A DNA stretch of 64,000 nucleotides. Origin: Armigeres subalbatus. Lineage: Eukaryota; Arthropoda; Insecta; Diptera; Culicidae. The notes below the pieces were generated by a model. That model did no database searches, was not told where the DNA came from, and was given only the letters and a program-made list of their open reading frames with translations. This document shows, one piece after another, positions 20,066 to 31,479 of the stretch. The stretch is taken from the NCBI RefSeq assembly GCF_024139115.2, contig NC_085140.1, forward strand, positions 457,670,248 to 457,734,247, given 5' to 3'. The number at the start of each line of letters is the position of its first letter. The first letter of the stretch is position 1. Both the position numbers and the translations under genes were made by a program.

Positions 20066-21150
20066 TAAGCCATAAAAGAGGGTGACGCAATTTATCCTTC
20101 TCATTCTGTTCAGAACTTCCAACGGGATATTTTTCTTTCATTCTAACCGGGACAAGCAAAGCCACAGCAGCATCGATTCGACAGCACTCGCAACTTTTCG
20201 CAAAACAGCATCGTCCTCAACATCCGCTTTTCGGCTCTGCAGGGCAGAGGCCACCATCAGCCAAAGCAAGCCAGTACAGCCGCAGAAAATGTTCCAGAAG
20301 CAGCCCATTCTACAGACCCGACACCGCAGCAATGCCGAGGAGATACCGCCAGCAGCAGCAGAGTCGAGCCGAAACTAGCCGGCATCAATGAAGAGCTGAG
20401 GCCGACCGGCATCAGTGTTGAGCCGAGACCGGCCGGCATTGGTATCGAGCCGAAACAAGTTGAAGAAAATCAAGAGAAAGAACTGCAATGTTCTTGAAGA
20501 AATCGCGTGTGTGTGTGTTTTGGTTTCGAGTAAAGACCAGTCAACCAGTTCCCCGAAAGGAGTTAATTTTCGGCCCTTATCAGGGCCAAGAGAGTTAATA
20601 ATAATTTCCGCAATTGGGTGGCATTCGTCACTGGTTCGTCGCATGCTGCATTAAGGCAATTCGCATCCCGCTGGTTCCATTGAAGAAACAGCACACGTCA
20701 AGCGGATACGCTGCATGAAGACAACTTTGGTTTTGCGCTCCACCCAGGAGCACCCAGCATCAGCCTTACAGTCCGCTGCAACATGACGCAACAGGTGGTG
20801 ATAGAAAATGTATTTCTTTGAAGCAAACGGTTCTTCTGAGAGCCACTGATATATATAATATCAAGGTTTTAAATACCCTCTGCGTTAGAAAATGTACTTG
20901 GGTGTCAAATCCAATATTCTAGAGATAAAATGTTATACGCGAATAGGGGAGCGTCCATAAATTACGTAACGCTTAGAGGGGGGAGGGGGGGTTAAGTGAA
21001 GTGTGACGATTCATACGAAATTTTCAGATGTTTCATACAAAAAGTGTGACATAGGGGGGAGGGGGGGTTGAAAATGCCAAATTTTTGCGTTACGTAATTA
21101 ATGGATCTTCCCTAGCAGATTTTCAAGATTTTTTATAACCGTGACATAAC
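20066..21150 (+). repeat. Unidentified dispersed repeat, copy 1 (TATA-like start, histone-3'-like hairpin)
   Basis: From about 20125 it aligns with copy 2 (from about 21935). Shared words include ttctttcattctRaccggga, agacccgacaccgcagcaat, gtgtgtgttttggtttcga, cgcatcccgctggttcca and actgcaacatgacgcaaca. A TATA-like box (CATAAAAG, about 20069) lies upstream, and a perfect hairpin GGCCCTTATCAGGGCC (20572-20587) has the shape of the histone mRNA 3' stem-loop. No histone coding sequence is visible between. A MITE interrupts it at 20947-21112. Identity is unknown. Confidence 0.6.
20947..21112. mobile_element. 166-bp MITE with TAG target duplication
   Basis: TIRs GGGAGCGTCCATAAATTACG and GGGAAGATCCATTAATTACG (reverse complement of the right end) extend through gttacgtaa-type words. 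They flank an interior with two G-rich runs and gtgtgac/gtgtgac repeats. The TSD is TAG at 20944-20946 and 21113-21115. The paralogous copy 2 has the empty site gcgaatagcagatttt at about 22613-22628, proving insertion. A 3-bp TSD fits PIF/Harbinger-like mobilisation. Confidence 0.88.
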
Positions 21151-21569
21151 AAGAACTGTGACCGCAAAGTGGACGAAAAACTAGACTTGACCATGCCTTT
21201 AAAGACACTTAATATGTCCAAATTTCTCACATAATCTAATATAGATAAATGAACCGGTGATAACAGCCCAAACATTATTATGTAACAGTTTTCGTGAGCA
21301 ATTTAAAAAAGATATCTCAAAATGAAAAGCTATCAATCGATTTATATAGAAAAACATTGTTTGATACTGTTCGCGCACATAGCGAACGTGACTGAATGTT
21401 CTCCCAAACTACCAATCCTAAATCTTCCGCACTTCCCACCTGAACAGCAATTCCTAGCTCGATTGCCTGGCTTGTGGCCTGTACCGTGCGAAAAGTCCCG
21501 TTAGGAAATAGACGCCAGCAGCGAGCAACAAGAGAAAGAAGAAGAAGCCCATCACGAACGTGTCGATGA

Positions 21570-21815
21570 TGACGCTTTGGCTGACAAAGGAACGGGATAC
21601 AAGACGCTCACTGATTGGCCGACCAATCGGGAAGCAAAGACGATTCAAAATTAAGTATAAAAGAAAAGTGCATTCGCTTACAGAGCATTTTAGAGATGAA
21701 TGACCGCCTGAGTTAATATCCCTCAAAAACAAACCATCATCATCATCATTACAGAGCATTCAGTCCTTCTTATTAGCTGGACCAAGCCGAAACAAACAGC
21801 CTTTTTCAAGGCTAT
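21570..21815 (+). promoter_or_regulatory. Promoter-like block with CCAAT, TATA and a histone-type 3' hairpin
   Basis: An inverted and a direct CCAAT box (gattggccgaccaatcgg, 21612-21629) are followed by TATAAAAG (21656-21663). About 140 bp downstream is the hairpin AGCCTTTTTCAAGGCT (21798-21813) with flanks resembling histone 3' ends. The interval is too short for a histone gene and shows no histone residues. It could be a decayed histone-gene remnant or coincidence. Confidence 0.3.
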
Positions 21816-21839
21816 AAGAGTTAAATAATTCCTTATTCA

Positions 21840-22870
21840 GTCGATATCGTATGCACTCGGAGGCCCTTCAGTCGAAGCTGCGAATGAGCTGCTGCTGGGT
21901 CTGACGAGAAGGCATAAAATAGCGCAACGTGTTTTTTTTCCTTTCATTCTGACCGGGACAAGCCAAGTAACAGTAATATCGATTCGACAGCATTCACACT
22001 TTCTAGCAAGGTAGCATCGTCCATACTATCCACTTTTTCGGCCCGGCAGAGTCGAGGCCAACATCAGCCGAAGCATAGCCATCAGTACAGCAGACCCGAC
22101 ACCGCAGCAATGCCGAGCAGATACCGGCAACAGCAGCAGAGTCGAGCCGAGGCCGGCCGGTATCAGTATCGATCCGAGACAAGCTGAAGAAAAGCAAGAG
22201 AAAGAATTGCGATGCTTTTGAAGAAACCGTGTGTGTGTTTTGGTTTCGAACAAGAAACTCTTTCGGTCAACCAGTTGTCCATGAAAAAGTTAATTTCCTT
22301 ATCAGGGCCAAAAAAGATAATGATAATGCTCGCAATTGGTCACCGTTTCATCGGTCGGCAGTTCGTATCCCGCTGGTTCCATCTGGAGAAACAACACACG
22401 TCGGCACATACCTACACTGCATGAAGACAACTTTGGTTTCGCGCTCCACCCGGAGCACCCAACATTAGTTTTACAATCCACTGCAACATGACGCAACAGA
22501 TGGACATAGAAAATGTTTATTTTCAAAGCATACGGTTCTTCTGAGAGCCATTGATAGACTTACTAAAGAGTTCTTAAAAATTCTAAAATACTCTAGAGAT
22601 AAAATGTTATACGCGAATAGCAGATTTTCAAGATTTTTTCATAACCGTTACATAACAAGAACTGTGACATATAATGAAATAAATCACAAAAAATTCCACT
22701 ATTAGATGAAAAATCGATTGAGAGCTTTTCTTTTTGAGATATTTTTTCCTATATTGCTCATGAAAATTGTTAAAGTAATGTTTGGGCTGTTATCGCCGAT
22801 TTTTTATACAAATTAGGTGACGTGAGAGATTTGGATATATTATACATCTTCAAAGTCAAGCTCAAGTCAT
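21840..22870 (+). repeat. Unidentified dispersed repeat, copy 2
   Basis: It is the paralogue of copy 1 (20066-21150), diverged by substitutions and small indels. It keeps cataaaat near 21914 and the shared blocks listed for copy 1. The hairpin corresponding to GGCCCTTATCAGGGCC is degraded here (TTTCCTTATCAGGGCC, near 22287-22303). It is uninterrupted where copy 1 has a MITE. Beyond about 22660 the following 170 bp align with copy 1 only in inverted orientation. Confidence 0.65.
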
Positions 22871-22924
22871 GTCCTACGTCCACTTCGCGGTTATGTAACA
22901 GACACAACCGACTGTTAGTTTTTT

Positions 22925-23420
22925 ATCGTGATGATGATCCATAATGTCAGTAATATGATCCATAATTTTAGTCATATGATCCATAATTCCGGCCATTTGA
23001 TCCATAACTTTGTTCAAAAGATCCATAGTTTTGGTGATATGATCCATAAATTTTGATAAATGATCCATAGATTTTATAAAATGTGTGGATCAAATAATAT
23101 AGTTTCATTGGCCTTCTTTCCAAGCATTATGGATCACATTATCAAAATTATGGATCATATGACCAAAATTATGGATCATATGGCTGAAATTATGGATCAT
23201 CATCAGGATATAAATTGCGCAAATTTGAAATTTTATGGATCAATTAATAGTTTTTATGGATCATTTTTCAAAGATTTATGGATCATTTGTCATATTTTCT
23301 TGGGAAAATAGCAATATTCTTTATGGAATCTCTCGAACTATTTTATGGATTTATGGTAGCGTTTTATGGAACATTCAGATGTTATTTATGGATCGTTTTT
23401 CATTCTTTTATGGATCGTTT
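22925..23420. mobile_element. Foldback repeat with ATGGATCA units in inverted arms
   Basis: At 22938-23075 the words gatccataa recur every roughly 20-21 bp. At 23125-23420 the reverse complement ttatggatca recurs at similar spacing, so the two halves are inverted arms of degenerate minisatellite. Open frames in both arms read MDHxxKI-type repeats because the unit is close to 21 bp, which is an artefact. It is related to the element split by the PLE at 17160-19760. No clear TSD. Confidence 0.75.
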
Positions 23421-23474
23421 TTCCACATTGAACGGTGCAAAGTAAGTGCTGCCACTTTATACTGCGTTAGTATA

Positions 23475-23600
23475 GGGAGACCATATGGTATCCTAAAGGA
23501 GAACATGTCCTCCTTTTTCATTAAAATTCAGATGTCCTCCTTTTGCGCTAAAATGTCCTCCTTTTTTGATGTGTCCAAAAATAGTAGAATTTATAACTTT
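23475..23600 (+). mobile_element. Possible hAT-type element fragment
   Basis: TAGGGAGACCATATGG followed by triplicate atgtcctccttttt blocks resembles the subterminal ends of hAT elements known from several animals. The opposite end was not located. Confidence 0.35.
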
Positions 23601-23763
23601 TTTCTGTAGTCATTCTAGTTCAATAATACTGCAACGCAAATTAATCGTTGCACATATTTTTTTTTGCCTTTTAATATGAAATATTTTTCTTTAAGCTTTT
23701 GAATAAAATCAATGTTAATATCGAAAGTTCAATGCTTGAGTTACAGTAACACAGGTGTCGAAG

Positions 23764-25055
23764 TAGGGCTTCCATTTTCCCCGGGAAGCAACTTGCCGGG
23801 AAACGGGAAATGAAATAATAATTTCCCGGGGTTTCCCGGGATTCCGGGAAATAAAAAAAACTGTCGAAACTAATTCAAAATCGTATTTTAAATTTTGTCG
23901 TAGAATATGATTTTGGAAATATACATTCGACAGCAGGGAGGCTTGCTATTTTGTCCTCAAATGATGAAAGAGTTGTTGAAAGCCTGAGAAAGTTTTTGTT
24001 CAGTTCGAAAAGCGTTAACTCCTTCTACAAAACGTTCGCCAAGTATTAGCATCTGCTCTGGCTCGAGAGCAAGATCTGCAGTGTCTTGATGAGCTCCGCT
24101 ACGTACTACTTTTCCATATATTTTTTAAATTCTTTTTCAGGTTGTATTTTCCTTTTTTTTCAGTTTTTGAACAACGACGGCTTCGAGAGATTCTCTTCTA
24201 TTATCGCCAAAATATTCCTAACTTATACTCGACGACTTTTTTTTTGTGCATATAATCTTCAGGTCAACTTTGAAGGATAAACCATTTTTATTCATGTACG
24301 TCCACTTGAACACATTTTGTATTTAAAGCAGATGATTGAAATATTTGAAATGAGAATTCTTCCATTCGAAATAAAAAAGAGCTTTCAGGCGAGTGCTTGA
24401 TTGTCGTACTTTAATGATCCTGACTATAACATTTTTTTCAGTCAAACTATGCTTGAAATGCCGAACAGCACCTAAAAATGAAATGAAATGTTTCAGAAAT
24501 ATCTCAAAATACAAACGAGTCTTCGGAATACGAGTCTGTTCGGGAATTGAATCCAAAAGGACTGAAGGTCTTAAAAACCTTTGACAATAATAGGATCAAC
24601 CTGTCAAAGCAGTCACCGCTATTGCCTGAATATCTACGAACATTAGAAGCTCTGCTGTTTCACCACAGGCACTCAATTTTTAATACGATTTCAAACGCTT
24701 ACCGACGTTTGAACCTACTGAATAAACGAACGATAGATACAAACTGGTTCTTTGTCTCGCCTCTCTTCAACACGTGTTGGAGTGCACTGTAGCATTTTCA
24801 GTTATAACTTAAATTGTTAACCTTCAAAAGTGAAATAAATAGTAAGATGATGCCTGAAAAAAAAAATGAAATTATTGTTTTTAAAAATTATCATCAAATT
24901 TAAACTTATTTTTTTAAAATTTGATGATAATTTTTAAAAATAAAATTATTACAAAATATTTTAGTATGTTTATTTCCCGGGAAATTCGGGAAACTGATAC
25001 ATAAATCCCGGGAATCGGGAATCCCGGGAAATAGTTTCCGGGAATGGAAGCCCTA
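23764..25055. mobile_element. 1.3-kb TIR element with CCCGGGAA subterminal repeats
   Basis: The ends are inverted: TAGGGCTTCCATT at 23764 and its complement ending at 25055. Both are followed inwards by clusters of tttcccggga and cgggaa words over about 100 bp. The interior (24390-24800) has ORFs up to about 80 codons without a recognisable transposase. A further hairpin (24872-24944, arms about 26 bp of aaaattatcatcaaatttt type) lies near the right end. No TSD could be read, so the family is uncertain; the terminus is hAT-like. Confidence 0.6.
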
Positions 25056-25500
25056 CACACCCGTTTCAAATCACTCAGAGACTTAGTGAAACTGTATTGC
25101 CTTCTCTTTTTTTCTCACGGAAATCTTACTCAATTTTCGTAAAAAGTGGAACTACTCGAGTAAACACCCAATCGAGTTGCCTTTGGAGCGCATCGCACGG
25201 TACGTTTCTTCAATATGTGCGGCAAAGGGCAGCCGCTATGCCATGCCTAGAATGGAATAGAAATCTTAACAGTTGAATTTCTTTAGTCCAAATCTGAACA
25301 GTTTTCAATGTCTTCAGTTAAGAACTTGGTGATACAGTTAACGATATCGTTCTCATTTACATGCCTTAAATTGTCATTCTCAACGGCGTTAAAAAAAATT
25401 CACTTATTAAGCATCTTGTGTTCGATCCTTATAGAACGTAATGCTCAGTCAGTTATCTTAAAAACTAACTAAAAAAGTAACTTAAAAACGTAACTTAAAC
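25056..25500. other. Unrecognised sequence upstream of the R1-type element
   Basis: No gene or TIR recognised. The R1-type element's 5' boundary falls somewhere near 25440-25520, but neither a TSD nor an ATG is obvious. Confidence 0.35.
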
Positions 25501-26339
25501 CTATTTTTAAAAGTAGTCTCACTAATACGGCTGAGAATCAGGCAGGCCAACAGGAGCTAGGATCCGGGAATAGGGTGTTTACCCAAAAATCGGAAAGTAG
25601 TGCTACTCAGGAGGAGCTACAACTTGGGAGGTCCAACCTGATGGAGGTGCGGAAGCGAATCAACGAGCTTTATGACTTCGTGATGGACAAGCACAATGTT
25701 CACACGAAGATCAAGCTTCAAGCGACGAGCATCAAGTCCGCCATAAAATCAACCGAACACGAACAGAGCGCGCAGAAAAAGAGAGCCGAGGCAGCTGAAA
25801 AGGTGCTGAAAGAAGTTGCGGAGCATTCAGTAGCTGAGACACAGCAGGCACCCAAAAGTCCCCGAATCACTCGCACGGAAAAGCGAGGAAAGGATTCGCC
25901 TGGAGAGCAGGAAGTCACGAAAAAGCAACGGAACGTGCAAGACTTTGCCAGCGTGCTGCAGGAACGCGTCATGGATGGTGACTGGCAGACCGTGGAATGC
26001 CAACGGGAGAAGAGGAAGAAGCAGAAGGAAAATGTGGAAAAGAGGAAGGAACAGAAAAAAAAACGTCGTTCTCCTCGAAAAAGAGCTAAAGGTGACGCCC
26101 TGATCGTAGAAGCGAGCGATAAATGTCGCAGCGATCCTGAAAAAGGTGAGAGAGGACCCGGAGCCAAAAGACTTGGGTGGGAAAGTGGTGAGAACTAGGC
26201 GTATCCAGAAGGGGGAGGTGCTGTTCTAGCTGAAGAAGGATCCCACGGTCAAGAGCTCGGCCTTCCGGGAGCTCATTACTAATTCATTGGGCAGTGACGG
26301 TAACGTAAGAGCTCTAACGCAGGTAAGAGCTCTAACGAG

Positions 26340-26768
26340 CAGAGCCTAGAATGTTCATCTTCATGAAACAACTTCAGTCCGAATTTTGACAAACATCGCA
26401 TGAATATTCAAAACATAGAATGACATAGTCAGACGACTACTCCACCAACTCATTCGTTCGACTGTCACTGAGTGTGTTTACTATGTGCAGAAAAAACATT
26501 ATTAGCATTGTTTATGTTGATGTTTACCGTTGAAAGTGCCTCGCGGATGAAAATCGGATTCAGTCCTGTGTGATAAATCACTTTACTCATTTGAAACGTG
26601 TTTAGATATCAGACTATTTATCAATTTGTAAAATGTGCATAAATATTCAATAACTAATATTCAACTGAATATTGACTGTCCAGAGCCGACTATGAATGTG
26701 TCTGGAAGTGAACTGAAAACTGAAGAAAGGTGGACTTCACCAAAAATATTCGATTATTTTACACTCTG
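26340..26768. mobile_element. 429-bp hAT-like MITE with 8-bp target duplication
   Basis: It is inserted in R1-type ORF1. The 8-bp duplication CTAACGAG lies at 26332-26339 and 26769-26776. Ends are CAGAGCCTA and, in reverse complement, CAGAGTGTA. An 8-bp TSD with CAGAG termini fits hAT elements. No ORF of significance. Confidence 0.85.
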
Positions 26769-26899
26769 CTAACGAGTGCAGAGACCTGGACGAGATCACG
26801 ACGGAAGACGAACTGAGGGATCCACTGGCCTCACAATGCAAGCTGGGGGAAGTGCAAATGACGAATCGACTGAGGAGAGCGTACTGTGGCACACAAGTA

Positions 26900-27128
26900 C
26901 ACAGCAAATAATTTTGAATATTCAACGGCGTGTAAAATTGCAGCTTATGCCATCAAACGAAATAACATTCGATATTCAATTAAATTTGATTGAATTTTAC
27001 AAGCAAGCACCGTTTGAATTTATTTCGATTTAAAAGAATAGTGAGATCGGTTGAATGTTACGTTTATTTGCATGCTCCAAATATGTGCATGAAAATACAT
27101 TTAAAATCCCAACATATTTTTATCTGTG
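26900..27128. mobile_element. 229-bp mariner-like MITE with TA target duplication
   Basis: Ends are CACAGCAAATAATTTTG and, in reverse complement, CACAGATAAAAATATGTTG. TA flanks both sides (26898-26899, 27129-27130). Removal restores GTQV-AAIRLP in the ORF1 frame. This is consistent with Tc1/mariner-type mobilisation. Confidence 0.85.
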
Positions 27129-27453
27129 TAGCAGCGATACGACTACCAGCAGAGGCTGCCAACAAAATGATGGTGAAAGTAGGATGGTCGGTGTGCCCGT
27201 TGAGATTCGCCCCACGAGTCACCAAACAGATGGAGCGATGCTTCAAATGCATGGCGTTTGGACTCCAGGCGCGAAACTGCAAAGGTCCGGACAGATCCGG
27301 TCTATGTAAAAAATATGGCGAAGAAGGACACGTTGCTAGGGACTGTACGAAGCAACCGAGATGCCTGCTCTGCAAACCGGAGGATGGAAACGACCATACG
27401 ACGGGTGGCTTCCAATGCCCTGCATACAAGAAGGCGATGGCGGGCCGGTATTA

Positions 27454-30377
27454 ATGGAGATCATCCAGTTGAATCTCAATCATTGCGACACCGCACAGCA
27501 ACTGTTGTGGCAGTCCACAACAGAAGCAATGTGCGACGTGGCAATTATTGCTGAGCCGTACCGGATCCTTTCTGACAACGGTAACTGGGTGGCGGATGCT
27601 ACAGGGATTGCGGCTATCCAAGTGATGGGCAAATTCCCTATTCAAGAGGTGGTAGAAAGTTCAAGCGAGGGTTTCGTAATCGCCAAAATTAACGGGATCT
27701 TTGTGTGTAGCTGTTACGCACTCCCAAGGTGGAATTTGGAGCAGTATAACCGGATGCTGAACTCACTCACGGAGAAGCCGATCGGCCGAAAACCAGTGAT
27801 CATCGGAGGCGATTTCAATGCTTGGGCAGTGGATTGGGGAAGCAGACTGACTAACGCCAGAGGTTACAGTTTGCTGGAGGCGCTGGCTAAGCTGGAAGTA
27901 AGATTGGGCAACGAAGGTACCGTTAGTATATTCCGCAAATATGTCAGGGAGTCCATCATCGATGTCACGTTCTGCAGTCCGTCGATGGCGAGAAACATGA
28001 ACTGGAGAGTTTGTGAAGAATATACCCATAGCGATCACCAGGCGATCCGATATAGTGTTGGAACGCGAACGCCGACGGTACGACGGGAGATAAGGTCTAG
28101 TTGGCGAAGATGGAAGACGAAGCACTTCGATAAGGATCTTTTTATCGAAGCACTTCGAGCGGACAAGGACGCTACAAACCTTGACGCAGACCAGCTGACG
28201 GAAACGCTAGCGAGGGCTTGCGATGCGACGATGCCGAGGAAATTGGATCCAACGAATAGCCGGCGGCCAAGTTACTGGTGGAACGAAAATCTTGCCAACC
28301 TTCGCGCTGCCTGTCTCAGAGCTAGGAGACACGTTCAGAGGGCACGGTCTGAAATGGTCAGAGAGGAACCAAAGATAGTTTTCCGTGAAGCTATAGCGGC
28401 TTTCAAACAGGCGATCCAAATCAGCAAGTCTAACTGCTTCAAGGAGTTGTGCCGGGAAGCTGACGCTGATCCTTGGGGTAACGCTTATCGAGTTGTGACA
28501 AAGAAGATCAGGAGTCCAGCGACGCCAACCGAAATGTGTCCGGACAAGCTGAAGATCATCGTGGACGGTCTTTTCCCGCAGCATGGTTCTACGACGTGGC
28601 CGCGTACGCCGTACGAAGATGAAGACCGAGTAACCGCTGCAGGTATGCAAGTCACCAATGACGAGCTATTATCAGTGGTGAAAGGTTTGAAGTTGAAAAA
28701 AGCTCCGGGTCCGGATGGAATTCCAAATGTGGCTCTAAAATCCGCGATTTTGGCGTTCCCGGATCTGTTCAGGATGGTGCTGCAGAAGTGTTTAGTAGAC
28801 GGTAATTTTCCGGACACGTGGAAGATCCAGAAACTGGTGCTGCTGCCGAAACCAGGAAAACCGCCGCGGAATCCAGCATCGTATAGGCCCATATGTCTGC
28901 TGGATACACTGGGGAAGCTTCTGGAAAGGGTTATCCTTAATAGGCTTACACAGTTCACGGAGGGTGAGACTGGCTTATCGGAAAAACAGTTCGGATTCCG
29001 CAAAGGCAGATAGACTGTGGATGCAATCAGGACAGTCATTGAAGATGCAGAGAGGGCGTCCAAGAAGAAGAGGAGCGGTGATCGGTTCTGCGCAGTAATG
29101 ACGATTGACGTCAAAAACGCGTTCAATAGTGCCAGCTGGGAGGCCATCGCCGCAGCGCTGCATGGAATGCGAATCCCCGACTTCCTGTGTAAGATCCTTA
29201 GGAGCTACTTCCTGAACCGGATTCTGGTTTACGGCACGAACTCGGGGCAGAAGTCGATCAGGATTACGGCGGGCGTTCCACAAGGGTCCATACTAGGCCC
29301 GACGTTATGGAATGTAATGTACAACGGGGTGCTGATGCTGAAGTTGCCCAAAGGTGTAAAGATTTACGGATTCGCGGATGATGTCGTCCTAACGATAACC
29401 GGTGAGTCACTGGAGGAGGTGGAAATGCTGGTGGCGGAAGCGACCGACGCAGTAGAAACCTGGATGAATGGAGTCAAGCTGCAGCTGGCTCATTACAAAA
29501 CGGAAGTGATGCTGGTCAGCAACTGCAAAGTAATCCAGCGGATGCAGATTACCATCGGAGGCCACGACATTCCGTCGGTGCGGACTCTGAGACATCTAGG
29601 TGTGATGATTGATGACCGGTTGAACTTCAACACCCACGTGGACTATTCCTGTGAAAAGGCGGCTCAAATTATCAGTGCAAGGATCATGCCGAACGTTGGC
29701 GGTCCGAAAGGCAGCAGTAGGCGTCTTCTTGCGACAGTATCATCCTCGATACTAAGGTACGGAGTTCCAGCCTGGGGAGCTGCGCTCAAGACGAAACGTA
29801 ACCGGAGGAAGCTGAATAGCGTGTTTCGTCTAATGGCCATTCGAGTCGCGAGTGCGTACCGAACTATTTCGTCGGAGGCAGTTTGCGTTATCGCAGGGAT
29901 GATTCCAGTCTGCATAACCCTAGCAGAGGACATCGAGTGCTACCAACGGAGGGATACCAGAAATGTGAGGAAGGTGGTGAGACTGGACTCTATGGTGAAG
30001 TGGCAGCAGAAGTGGGACAATGCGGATAATGGAAGGTGGACCCATCGGCTCATCCCCAATGTGTCGACGTGTGGGTGAACAGGGAGCATGGTGAGGTGAA
30101 CTTTTACCTTACACAGTTCCTGTCCGGACACGGTTGTTTCCGCCAATATTTGCACCAGTGTGGCCATGCGTCATCGCCATTCTGCCCGGCGTGTATCAAC
30201 GTAGAGGAGACTCCAGATCACGTGATATTCGACTGCCCGAGGTTTGCGGAGGCACGTAGAAGAATGCCTGCCATAAGGGCGAACAGAGTCGTGACACAAA
30301 TAATGTCAGAGCTGCAGCGTCGATGGAGAAGGGACCAGCAAGTAAGCGTCGGTTCGGAGGAAAATCCAACACAGTGA
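27454..30377 (+). pseudogene. R1-type ORF2: APE endonuclease, reverse transcriptase, zinc motif
   Basis: It starts at ATG 27454 overlapping the ORF1 stop. The endonuclease shows QLNLNHC, AIIAEPY (catalytic Glu), VIIGGDFNAW, SIIDVTFCS and YTHSDHQAI (SDH). The RT shows KKAPGPDGIPN, ASYRPICLLDTLGKLLERVI, then after a TAG (29011-29013) TIDVKNAFNSASW (motif A), AGVPQGSILGPTLW (motif B) and YGFADDVVL (motif C). After a 2-nt insertion near 30060 the C-terminus carries CPAC...H...C (CX2C, H, C) and ends at 30375-30377. Such proteins nick target DNA and prime cDNA synthesis there. Two lesions inactivate it. Confidence 0.88.
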
Positions 30378-30900
30378 GCAGTGTTTGGTCTCGAGTCGTC
30401 GGGGCGCCAGCGAACCGGAAGTCTTCTGCCAACCGGAATCGTCGGACCGACCTCGGCACTCGAACCGTCAACCTGCTGAAGAAAGAAGAAAGAAGAAGGA
30501 AGTGCTTTGGGTATGTAGGGCACCGCCAGTGCGGACGTTATCCACCACCGGAACTGTCGGACCACCTCTGCAACCCGAAGACGAAGTCGACGCAATGCGC
30601 GAAAGCGTCCCCTGCTATAGCCGCCGGTAGTCGGGGCACCATCAGTGCGGAAGTTTCCTTCACCGGAACTTCCCTCGACGCCGGGGGAAGTCTGGAGGAT
30701 TTGAGTGAGGAAGTTTGTGGCACGACCGCCAAGGGATCGAGACAACGTAGCAGTGGATCTCAGCAAGCCAGTCGGCGAACTAGCCTAAGCTAGGGGCCGG
30801 AATTTTAGAAGAAGTGTTATTCGGTCCGTTACAGTTTTGTAAATATTTAGGATTATTTAATATGAATTTGGTAGAATATAGAAAGTAGGTATCATGAATT

Positions 30901-31479
30901 TATTAAAGATCAACATTCCAGTACACCACGTTTCAAAAGCGCTTTTAACACTCGTACGGGGAAAATCCCAACCGGGGAAAATCTGAACAATTTAATGATG
31001 AAACCCTTTAATGATTCCGGGAAAGATCGGCAGGTAAAATGGGCTGCAATCCGAATGGATCAATTGCCTCCCGCACTTCGATCGTTAGGAGGGGGAAATG
31101 GGATCTAGGGACTTCGTGAGGTCAAAACCGAAGGCTAAGAATTAGGACATTTAATCTGGGGATTCTTGACTGTGAGTTATCCGATTAAGTTTCGCATCGT
31201 GAAGTGATTCTGAAGGTAGAACAGTAGTGACATGTAGACCCCTTAAAGCTGCCAATTCGAGTTTCCTGTCTCCATAAGGCAATTAAAGTCAGGCGTTGTA
31301 GTGATCCTACGGGAGCAATAAACGTGTTAGCAATAATAGAAGTGTGCGAGTGCGAAGATGCGAAAGGGTAGGGTAGGGTAAGTCACGTGCTGTACAAGAG
31401 ACAGAGATAAAGCGAGCGGAGAGAGGCAGAGATAGAGAGAGCGATAGCGAATCAAGTTATGGGCAGATACCGAAGAAGT
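30901..31479. other. Sequence between the two R1-type copies; nothing firm
   Basis: Contains a short GGGTAGGGTAGGG run near 31365 and purine-rich gagagaggcagagatagagag. No gene or TIR recognised. Confidence 0.4.

Larger units (their letters stand above)
25520..27454 (+). pseudogene. R1-type ORF1 (Gag-like), split by two MITEs
   Basis: The N-terminal part (25575-26198) is Lys/Glu-rich with a likely coiled coil (KRAEAAEKVLKEVAE) and a basic stretch (KKQKENVEKRKEQKKKRRS). After the two insertions (26340-26768, 26900-27128) it continues as AAIRLPAEAANKMMVKVGW and CX2C knuckles (CFKCMAFG..., CKKYGEEGHVARDC, CLLC), ending YKKAMAG. The protein would bind the element RNA. A small duplication (gtaagagctctaacg twice, 26306-26338) and an internal TAG also damage it. 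No start codon is evident. Confidence 0.8.
25500..30900 (+). mobile_element. R1-clade non-LTR retrotransposon, near full length, inactivated
   Basis: ORF1 has CCHC knuckles. ORF2 has an APE-type endonuclease, RT and a C-terminal CCHC-like zinc motif but no RNase H. ORF1 stop and ORF2 start overlap as TAATG at 27452-27456. This organisation is that of the R1 clade in insects. ORF1 contains a TAG near 26220 and two MITEs. ORF2 has a TAG at 29011-29013 and a 2-nt insertion near 30060. The 3' UTR (30378 to about 30900) has three degenerate repeats of a CACCGGAACT-type block. End points are approximate. Confidence 0.85.

Noticed and set aside
22874..23311. MDHxxKI heptad-repeat peptides on both strands
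   Set aside because: They translate the ATGGATCA repeat, whose unit is about 21 bp; the inverted arms give the same peptide on opposite strands.
23764..25055. Autonomous hAT transposase in the CCCGGGAA element
   Set aside because: Interior ORFs are short and show none of the hAT blocks I know; only the terminus style suggests hAT.
25718..26167. Minus-strand 149-codon Cys/Ser/Phe-rich ORF
   Set aside because: Antisense shadow of the Lys/Glu-rich R1-type ORF1.
31360..31380. GGGTAGGGTAGGG as telomere-like repeat
   Set aside because: Only about three units, and mosquitoes are not expected to carry such telomere repeats here.
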